Of a stretch of DNA of 52,269 nt, positions 46,873 through 52,269 are shown piece by piece. The number at the start of each line of letters is the position of its first letter. The first letter of the stretch is position 1. The notes under the pieces were generated by a model that had not been told where the DNA came from, ran no database searches, and was given only the letters and a program-made list of their open reading frames with translations. The position numbers and the translations under genes were made by a program. The DNA comes from Bacteroidota bacterium (GTDB taxonomy: Bacteria > Bacteroidota > Bacteroidia > UKL13-3): positions 1-52,269 of the forward strand of contig CANNQU010000016.1 in the NCBI GenBank assembly GCA_947507965.1. Direction: 5' to 3'.

Positions 46873-47286
46873 TTATAATCTTAGAATTACGGGTAGTTTT
46901 TCAGGTGAATATTTCTTTGTATGTAGAGCAGCGTACTTCTTAAAATCATATTCATTTACAATTTCAATTTTGGTAAGAATGGAATAATAGAATTTGTTCT
47001 CTTTTTCTTTAATCACATAAACGGGAATCTGTAATTTTAATGCTAGGGCACATTCATCATAAACACCTTTTCCGACGCATCCTTGATATTCAGAAGTAAA
47101 AATAACGTTCATTTTTTCTACAATATCTAGATATGGCCCTATTGAACCTATCTCACCAATATGCTTATTCGGGCAAATTATAAGACCAAAAAAGGTTTTA
47201 TTTATAAAATCGTATTCTGATTTTTCCTGTTCGGAATTGTATTTTTTCTTACTATGGGCATAATATCCCAATTGAAATTTATTCAT
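46873..47286 (-). CDS. Nucleoside-deoxyribosyltransferase-like small protein
   Basis: A 137-residue protein beginning MNKFQLGYYAHSKKKY. The GLIICPNKHIGEIGS, EYQGCVGKGVYDECALAL and LQIPVYVIKE segments resemble the fold of nucleoside 2-deoxyribosyltransferase/DUF4406 proteins, with the EC-ALALKLQIPVYV helix-strand pair. The catalytic Glu is not securely placed. Such genes are common in mobile regions. Flanked by non-coding stretches on both sides. Function inferred only by fold-like appearance. Confidence 0.55.
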   Translation of the reverse strand: MNKFQLGYYAHSKKKYNSEQEKSEYDFINKTFFGLIICPNKHIGEIGSIGPYLDIVEKMNVIFTSEYQGCVGKGVYDECALALKLQIPVYVIKEKENKFYYSILTKIEIVNEYDFKKYAALHTKKYSPEKLPVILRL

Positions 47287-47539
47287 AATGTGAATTAGGT
47301 TTTATGGGTTATAGTAAACCCATTGGTTTTATTTATTGTTTTACGTTTATTAGAATTGATACTTTTTGTAATTTTTTCAAAATGTATATTTAGTAAATCT
47401 ATAATAACTTGAGTTAATACTATTTATTAGATACATTATTTAAGCTGCTGTATTATTGTTGTATTAAATGCAGTATTCCCGATGGGGTTGTAGTTCAAAA
47501 TAAAAACAAAATAAATCTGTACATATAGGCGTTCTCATT

Positions 47540-47989
47540 CTAGTTAAACCTTTTTTTAAGTTGTAGCAGCGCCATATCTCTTGCTTCTATTTTGGATCTT
47601 TTTAATTCAGAAATTTGGTTTTTTTTCTTTTTCGTTTCTACCGCCGAAGCTAACTCTACGATACTGATTTTGTTACCCATTGCTATATACATGCCCCTAA
47701 TATGGTTTGAATAAGTTATCACATTCCAGTTTAATTCTAATAGCTGTAGTACCTTGTCTATGTGGTACCTGCTATTATATTTGGTGAACAGAGATTTAAT
47801 AGAAGGAATCATTTCTTTGGGTAAATGTTTCACGCTGGAATATCCGAACATTCGGCTAACAATATGTGCCTTATTGGTTTTTACATATTTCTTTGTTCCT
47901 AAAATTGATTTTATTGAGACATATGCTGCAAGTTGTGCGACATCAAATTCCGATTTATCCTTATTGGAAATTCCGACACGATTGACCAC
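47540..47989 (-). CDS. Hypothetical protein of mobile region, 5' end in MITE
   Basis: About 149 residues, mixed alpha with basic residues; a central AYVSIKSILGTKKYVKTNKAHIV-like segment (read here as separate words) and a C-terminal Lys-rich helix (ETKKKKNQISELKR). Starts with GTG 47989, whose first codons (VNRVGIS) come from the left end of MITE copy 2, exactly as in the gene at 44613. The MITE has probably replaced or cut the true 5' end. No family recognised. Confidence 0.5.
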   Translation of the reverse strand: MVNRVGISNKDKSEFDVAQLAAYVSIKSILGTKKYVKTNKAHIVSRMFGYSSVKHLPKEMIPSIKSLFTKYNSRYHIDKVLQLLELNWNVITYSNHIRGMYIAMGNKISIVELASAVETKKKKNQISELKRSKIEARDMALLQLKKRFN

Positions 47990-48127
47990 CTGTTTTCATT
48001 CGTGATTGACCACCAACAAAAAAGTTGTTTTAAAGCCTGCAACCCTTTATTGATAAAGTTCAGCAAATTCTGATTCAAGAAATCAATGGTTTCCAAAAAT
48101 GGGTGGTCAATCGTGTCGGAATTTCCA
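47965..48127 (+). mobile_element. MITE-like element, copy 2
   Basis: A 163-bp element with terminal inverted repeats (TGGAAATTCCGACACGATTGACCACC at left, its complement at right, perfect for about 25 bp) and internal iterons as in copy 1 at 44474-44637, in the same orientation. No target-site duplication is evident (left flank TTTATCCTTA, right flank AACTGAATG). No transposase is encoded; mobilisation by an IS21-like element elsewhere is an inference from the multi-iteron ends. Confidence 0.8.
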
Positions 48128-48210
48128 AACTGAATGTAAAACTGTTTTTATGGTTCCTATTTATCCCGAAAAACCCCAAAATGTTTAAACCATGTTTAAA
48201 CCGGGAAAAC

Positions 48211-48240
48211 AAAAAAGGGCTCCAGTTGCCTGAAACCCTT
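48211..48240 (-). terminator. Intrinsic terminator after tRNA-Val
   Basis: On the minus strand: AAGGGTTTCAG, GCAA loop, CTGGAGCCCTT, then TTTT. It ends the tRNA-Val transcript. Confidence 0.75.
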
Positions 48241-48248
48241 ACTATTGT

Positions 48249-48326
48249 TGGTGGGAGTTACTGGGTTCGAACCAGTGACCCTCTGCTTGTAAGGCAGATG
48301 CTCTGAACCAGCTGAGCTAAACTCCC
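48249..48326 (-). tRNA. tRNA-Val (anticodon TAC)
   Basis: A complete cloverleaf on the minus strand: acceptor GGGAGTT/AACTCCC, D-arm GCTC..GAGC, anticodon stem TCTGC/GCAGA with loop CTTACAA (anticodon TAC, Val), T-arm with TTCGAAC, and an encoded CCA. It lies about 120 bp beyond MITE copy 2. No tRNA-fragment repeat marks an integration site. Confidence 0.97.
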
Positions 48327-48381
48327 TCTATTTCCCTTCCATTGAAACCATTTTTAAAAATCAATTTCGTTTTTGGGAATG

Positions 48382-48389
48382 CAAAAGTA
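48382..48389 (-). promoter_or_regulatory. Promoter -7 box TACTTTTG of tRNA-Val
   Basis: Minus-strand TACTTTTG matches TAnnTTTG, about 56 bp upstream of the tRNA 5' end. Confidence 0.55.
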
Positions 48390-48418
48390 ATTTTTTTTTC
48401 ATTCTATACAAAAGTATT

Positions 48419-49351
48419 TTACTTATTCTTTTTATAGGTGTTAATATGTCGCTCCTTCTTCGCCGGATATATATCGTCGATGGTAACCATAATGCCGGTC
48501 TCCTCGACCTCTCCAAAATGTGGATTAATAGCGGTACCAAAGACTTTCATCGTAGAAGAAAGGTTCATATAGATGTTTACCAATGGGGGTATATTCTCCC
48601 CTAAATTACGTACACTCTGATTTAAAAATTTAAAACCCTCATTAAAATCGAAATCATTGAAATTGTTCTCGAAATCTCCTATATCGGTCTTGTATTTTAT
48701 TCCATTGATGGGTACCATTAAATGCTCTTTATCAGGGAAATAATGATCTAAAAAACAAATTAACATATCGTGTGCCTTCGCGTTATAATGGCTATACATC
48801 GTTACCTTCCCGAAGAAATATTTAATATGGGGATAGTTTACTACAATAGCTCCTAGTCCATCCCATATATTATCTAATGCAAAAATGCCTTTGCGTGGAT
48901 TTATGGCCGGTTGAAAATTAGGCTGAACCCAGCTACGCCCTAATTCAATGGTGTACGGCAGGTAATGAGTTATAAAATTTTGCGAAAAGGTAAAGTAGTT
49001 CGCCGTCGACAATCGAGCCTCCTCCGTTTCTGATTCCAATGCTTTTATGCATTCAATAAAACGATAGCCTCCTACTATTTCACGGTCTTCAGGACTATAT
49101 ACAATAAGTTGCTCATAACAAATAGGATCCGTATCGTAATGATCCATATCTAACGCCTCCCCTGTACCACCGCCTGCTGCCCTAAATGTTACTTCACGCA
49201 AACGAGCGATTTCCAACATGACGTTGGGCGAATTATGATGATTTACAATATAAATTTCATTATAACCTTTATTCGTTTTTCTGATGAATCGATCCGAATT
49301 TAGTTCTTTAGAAATCAATTCAATATTAATGGGTGGTATAATATCTTTCAA
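48419..49351 (-). CDS. glsB: GNAT-like N-acyltransferase (GlsB/OlsB-type)
   Basis: A 310-residue acyltransferase with ARLREVTFRAAGGGTGE, DMDHYDTDPICYEQLIVY and EIVGGYRFI, the pattern of ornithine-lipid OlsB and glycine-lipid GlsB enzymes. It would N-acylate an amino acid with a 3-hydroxy fatty acid. Directly downstream (6 bp) of a PlsC-like acyltransferase, the GlsA partner of Bacteroides glycine-lipid synthesis. The amino acid used here (glycine, serine-glycine or ornithine) is not visible. Confidence 0.8.
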   Translation of the reverse strand: MKDIIPPINIELISKELNSDRFIRKTNKGYNEIYIVNHHNSPNVMLEIARLREVTFRAAGGGTGEALDMDHYDTDPICYEQLIVYSPEDREIVGGYRFIECIKALESETEEARLSTANYFTFSQNFITHYLPYTIELGRSWVQPNFQPAINPRKGIFALDNIWDGLGAIVVNYPHIKYFFGKVTMYSHYNAKAHDMLICFLDHYFPDKEHLMVPINGIKYKTDIGDFENNFNDFDFNEGFKFLNQSVRNLGENIPPLVNIYMNLSSTMKVFGTAINPHFGEVEETGIMVTIDDIYPAKKERHINTYKKNK

Positions 49352-49357
49352 GTGATT

Positions 49358-50182
49358 TTAATTTAATTGTTCTTTTAATTTATAAACTTCAGCTCGTACC
49401 TCGGAAGCCCATTCTTCATCGGTCTTTTCATTGGTAAATACGGCTGGCTCGATTAATTTTCCGAATACAATGGGTATGTGTTTCCCTTTCTGCTTATGCA
49501 TCTCGTCAACTAAAAAAAACATTTCAAGATTTGCTTTTATCCCAAGTTTCGTTCTTATTCTGCCGAGGTTGTAAAAGAAATTGCTGTTTCTCGCTTCAAT
49601 ATACACCGGTATTACAGGCTTGTTAAATTTTCTTGCACGGGTAATAAACGTTTTTTTCCACATAAGATCGGCAATAACGCCACCGATCTTTCGTGAAACC
49701 ATACCGGAAGGAAATACCACAATTAATTGGTCGGAGGAAAAAAGTTCATTCACAATTTTTAGTGACTCCGACGAGGCTCTTCCATGCTTGTTTACACCTA
49801 CCATCAAGGTGTTAAGGTTGGTTATATTCAACAGTAAATCATTAACAATAAATTTTAAGTCGGAGCGTACTTTCTGTAATTCCACAATCAAACACATCCC
49901 TTCGAGCGCACCCATGGGATGATTGCAAGCTAAAATACATCCTCCCGTCTTAGGAACATTCTCAATATGGTGAATCGTAAAACTAATCCCGGCGTCTTTT
50001 ACCACACCTGCAGAAAACTCAAAGGCATCGTCGTTCTTATGCGCTGATAGAAATTGATTGGTTTCTTCTTGATGTACGATACGCTTTAAAAGTTTCATAA
50101 CAAACCCAGGCACCCACCTATATAGTCCGGGGTTTTTTAACTTAAATACGGCGTCTAAATCGATTAACTTTCTCTCATCCAT
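49358..50182 (-). CDS. glsA: PlsC-like O-acyltransferase (GlsA/OlsA-type)
   Basis: A 274-residue lysophospholipid-acyltransferase-fold enzyme. Motif I is NHPMGALEG, the H-x5-acid variant of the HX4D motif used in this subgroup, and VVFPSGMVSRK is motif III. It is first of a two-gene unit with the GNAT-type N-acyltransferase. It would add the second acyl chain to the N-acyl amino-acid lipid. It diverges from the CBS gene across 43 bp. Confidence 0.8.
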   Translation of the reverse strand: MDERKLIDLDAVFKLKNPGLYRWVPGFVMKLLKRIVHQEETNQFLSAHKNDDAFEFSAGVVKDAGISFTIHHIENVPKTGGCILACNHPMGALEGMCLIVELQKVRSDLKFIVNDLLLNITNLNTLMVGVNKHGRASSESLKIVNELFSSDQLIVVFPSGMVSRKIGGVIADLMWKKTFITRARKFNKPVIPVYIEARNSNFFYNLGRIRTKLGIKANLEMFFLVDEMHKQKGKHIPIVFGKLIEPAVFTNEKTDEEWASEVRAEVYKLKEQLN

Positions 50183-50203
50183 CGGGTTTTAACCTTTCTT
50201 ATG

Positions 50204-50211
50204 TATCTTTG
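50204..50211 (+). promoter_or_regulatory. Promoter -7 box TATCTTTG
   Basis: TAnnTTTG match 14 bp before the ATG of the CBS-domain gene, likely driving it and nadK. Confidence 0.65.
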
Positions 50212-50225
50212 TTGAGGAATTCATT

Positions 50226-50888
50226 ATGACAGTGCGCGAATATATTGATAATAATTTGCAACCCCTTTCTGCCAATTCTTTAGTGGATGACGCGATAAGC
50301 TATTTGGCAAAGAACTCACTTCCGGAAACATTTATTTTTAGTGGTGAAAAGGAGTTGCGCTTAATACGAATGGCGGATATCATTTCGGAAGAAGGGACGG
50401 ATTTAGCCATCCTCTTTGCCACTCCTTTTGAGTTGAAACTGGTGGGAAACATGCATTGGAGCCAATTGCTTACCATTTTTAATAACTTAAATATTCAAAT
50501 TCTACCGGTCTATGATCGTAATTTCTACTTTGTAGGTTTACTATCTAAGGCTCATTTGGTTTCAAACATCGCCGACCTCAGGAGTCTTGAAGAACCGGGC
50601 GCCATGCTGCAACTCGAGTGTGACCCTGCTTTTTATTCTGCCTCGGAGGTTATTCGAATAGCTGAAACCTACAATGCCCGCGTATTGGCGTTATTTGTTC
50701 ATCATCAGCAGGTCACTCAAAAGCTAATGATTACCTTAAAAATAAATCTACAGGAAACAAAAGGTATAGCAAGCACCTTCGAAAGATTTGGTTACGAGGT
50801 AAGTAACGTCTTTATGAATATGGATTTTAATCATGATGTTTACCAAGATCGTTATGAATCATTTCTAAGAGTACTTGACATGAAATAA
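50226..50888 (+). CDS. CBS-domain protein
   Basis: A 220-residue protein with an N-terminal CBS pair (about 1-135; FIFSGEKELRLIRMADII, PVYDRNFYFVGLLSKAHLV) and a C-terminal ACT-like or beta-alpha extension (about 145-215, ARVLALFVHHQQVT). CBS pairs bind adenosyl compounds such as AMP, ATP or SAM. It is 9 bp from nadK and this pairing is typical in Bacteroidota, so a regulatory link to NAD(P) level is plausible but unproven. Confidence 0.85.
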   Translation: MTVREYIDNNLQPLSANSLVDDAISYLAKNSLPETFIFSGEKELRLIRMADIISEEGTDLAILFATPFELKLVGNMHWSQLLTIFNNLNIQILPVYDRNFYFVGLLSKAHLVSNIADLRSLEEPGAMLQLECDPAFYSASEVIRIAETYNARVLALFVHHQQVTQKLMITLKINLQETKGIASTFERFGYEVSNVFMNMDFNHDVYQDRYESFLRVLDMK

Positions 50889-50897
50889 TTAGTATCC

Positions 50898-51773
50898 ATG
50901 AGAATAGCCATCTATAGTCGAGTTTTACGTAATGAATATTTGCCTTCTGTGGTAAAGCTTATCTCTCTTTTTCAGAAGAAAAACGCCGACGTCGTCATTC
51001 ACACCGTGCTGTTTTTACAGCTCAAAAAGCATCTAAAAAAAACAGGCGCACTTCAAGTCTTTGACCAGATTTCATCGAATGAACCCATCCATGCTATTAT
51101 TTCCATAGGAGGAGATGGCACCTTGCTCGACACCTTGACCTTATTGAAAAATCGGGAAATCCCTGTTCTCGGTATTAATACGGGGCGCTTGGGATTTTTA
51201 GCCAATGCCCCATTTGGGAATTTTGAAGCCATTACCAACAACCTTATGGATGAACGTTACGTGCTAGAAAAAAGAACTTTAATCGAATTTAAAAGCAATA
51301 CCGATTTGTTTGGATCGGATATATGGGCTTTAAACGATTTTGTGATACATAAAAAGGAAAGCTCCAGCATGATAACCATCAATACCTTTTTAAATGGCGA
51401 ATTTTTAAATACGTATTGGGCTGATGGACTCATTGTAAGTACGCCCACAGGATCCACCGGCTATTCCTTGAGTTGCGGCGGTCCCATTATTTTTCCCGAT
51501 TCGGCTAATTTGGTGATCACCCCTATTGCTCCTCATAACCTAAACGTTCGTCCTATAGTGGTATCCGACGACGATGTAATATCATTTGAAGTGGAGGGAA
51601 GGGTGAATTCTTTTTTGGCCAGTCTCGACTCTCGCTCGGTTCCTTTTGAATCAAATATTGAAATTGCCGTTAAGCGTGCTGCACATAACTTTATTTTGAT
51701 CCGTTTTAATGAACATAACTTCTTAAACACCTTGCGCGACAAACTCTCCTGGGGAAGTGATTTGAGAAACTAA
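50898..51773 (+). CDS. nadK: NAD kinase
   Basis: A 291-residue NAD kinase making NADP+ from NAD+. Family motifs are visible: SIGGDGTLLDTL (GGDG), INTGRLGFLAN, and STPTGSTGYSLSCGGPI. The C-terminal half is beta-rich, as expected. Preceded by the CBS gene in an operon. Downstream is 100 bp of non-coding DNA, then the inverted repeat. Confidence 0.96.
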   Translation: MRIAIYSRVLRNEYLPSVVKLISLFQKKNADVVIHTVLFLQLKKHLKKTGALQVFDQISSNEPIHAIISIGGDGTLLDTLTLLKNREIPVLGINTGRLGFLANAPFGNFEAITNNLMDERYVLEKRTLIEFKSNTDLFGSDIWALNDFVIHKKESSSMITINTFLNGEFLNTYWADGLIVSTPTGSTGYSLSCGGPIIFPDSANLVITPIAPHNLNVRPIVVSDDDVISFEVEGRVNSFLASLDSRSVPFESNIEIAVKRAAHNFILIRFNEHNFLNTLRDKLSWGSDLRN

Positions 51774-51870
51774 CCTCCGCGTATAACGCATATATTCCTT
51801 TGTTTTACTAGGTTATAGTAACATTACCAACAATGAAATAAATGAATTTTTCGACAATCCAACCACAAAA
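51774..51870. other. Non-coding stretch before right-end repeats
   Basis: About 100 bp after nadK with no reading frame, terminator or RNA that I can support. Together with the repeats that follow it forms the only large gene-free stretch at the window's right edge. Confidence 0.5.
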
Positions 51871-52032
51871 AGGGTTATTCCGAATTTGATGCGCTGGGTT
51901 AAGCTTAATTTCCAATGCTGGTCAAGTAAGAACAAAGAAACCCTTGTTGCTGCCATTAATCTTGGGTAGAAGTTTTTTAAGATGAAATACAATAGATCCT
52001 TCCTTTGTCAGGATACAACAGGGTCAATACCT
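51871..52032. repeat. Dispersed repeat, inverted partner of 1-169
   Basis: Matches the complement of 1-169 nearly throughout, for example over 51893-51950 (ATGCGCTGGGTTAAGCTTAA and following). Its last 39 bp are copy 1 of the tandem unit at 51994-52269. Confidence 0.9.
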
Positions 52033-52269
52033 CCATTTTTCCGTCACTTCATGAGGGTGTTGATGGTTGATGATGAATGGTGTTTTTTCGAGATCCTTCC
52101 TGCGTCAGGATGACACTACAACAGGGTCAATGCATCCGGTTTTCCGTCGCTTCATGAGTGGGTTGATGGTTGATGATGAGGGGTGTTTTTTCGTGTTGGT
52201 TTTTGAGATCCTTCCTTTGTCAGGATGACACTACAACAGGGTCAATGCATCCGGTTTTTCGTCGCTTCA
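51994..52269. repeat. Tandem repeat, three ~100-bp units
   Basis: Units start at 51994 (97 bp), 52091 (115 bp) and 52206 (cut by the window end). Shared core words are AGATCCTTCCTTTGTCAGGA, ACAACAGGGTCAATGCATCC, and GTTGATGGTTGATGATGA. Unit 2 carries an extra TGTTGGTTTTTG-like spacer. A short piece of the same unit occurs inverted at the start of the window. Confidence 0.9.

Noticed and set aside
48181-48202. Two tandem copies of ATGTTTAAACC next to the tRNA
   Set aside because: Only two short copies, palindromic GTTTAAAC; no matching sequence at the other side of the island, so not supported as an attachment site.
48103-48306. Plus-strand 67-codon frame across MITE end and tRNA
   Set aside because: It runs through the antisense of the tRNA gene and begins in the MITE; it is unlikely to be a gene.
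48249-48326. tRNA-Val as an integration site of the island
   Set aside because: No duplicated tRNA 3' end was found on the island's far side, and no integrase gene is present.

Overview
The window is a chromosomal segment of a Bacteroidota bacterium, probably a Chitinophagales/Sphingobacteriales-type lineage. The evidence is a type IX secretion lipoprotein (PorW/SprE type), TonB-dependent receptors with carboxypeptidase-like N-domains, lipoproteins of DUF3078, DUF4197 and DUF4173 families, a transcarbamylase of the Bacteroides succinylornithine type, a glycine-lipid synthase pair, and repeated TAnnTTTG promoter boxes. Gene density is high and most of the window is ordinary core genome.

Layout. 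1-169: a dispersed repeat whose inverted partner lies at 51871-52032. 191-3979: deoxyhypusine-synthase-like protein, DUF177 protein, rpmF, plsX, DUF4197 lipoprotein. 4037-7377 (-): dapF and porW/sprE. 7566-14043: lipoprotein, cdsA, small membrane protein, M20 peptidase, a His/Cys-rich small protein and a TonB receptor. 14114-18313 (-): P-type cation ATPase and a GT22-like glycosyltransferase. 18363-23245 (-): fumarylacetoacetase-family hydrolase, M3 peptidase and a TonB receptor led by a TPP riboswitch, so this run probably responds to thiamine. 23314-31051: DUF3078 protein, rpsU, DUF4173 membrane protein, thyA, a 2OG-Fe(II) oxygenase, menB and a large lipoprotein. 31334-33595: aconitase. 33858-41976: a complete arginine operon (GNAT, argG, argC, argD, argF', argB, argE-like, argH) followed by a convergent Lrp/AsnC regulator. 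42690-43706: acyltransferase.

The accessory part is about 43.8-48.2 kb. Two ~163-bp copies of a MITE-like element with paired 24-bp-spaced ends (GATTGACCACC iterons) bracket 3.3 kb of A/T-rich DNA carrying a few orphan genes, long non-coding stretches, a 15-bp direct repeat around a DUF4352 gene and a perfect 14-bp stem. The left copy interrupts a repeat-containing surface lipoprotein. The region ends at a tRNA-Val(TAC). 48419-51773 returns to core genes: glsB/glsA-type lipid acyltransferases, a CBS-domain protein and NAD kinase. The right end holds three copies of a ~100-bp tandem repeat.

How genes work together. The arginine genes form one nearly gapless transcription unit. The residue that decides acetyl- versus succinyl-ornithine specificity is Val90, which predicts a succinylated pathway. 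The TPP riboswitch assigns the downstream TonB receptor to thiamine or thiamine-precursor uptake. rpsU carries one of the clear Shine-Dalgarno sequences in the window, as expected for its autoregulation in this phylum. I see no CRISPR array, prophage, toxin-antitoxin module or recognisable defence operon. The most novel-looking material is the MITE-bounded island and two small genes with apparently non-canonical starts.
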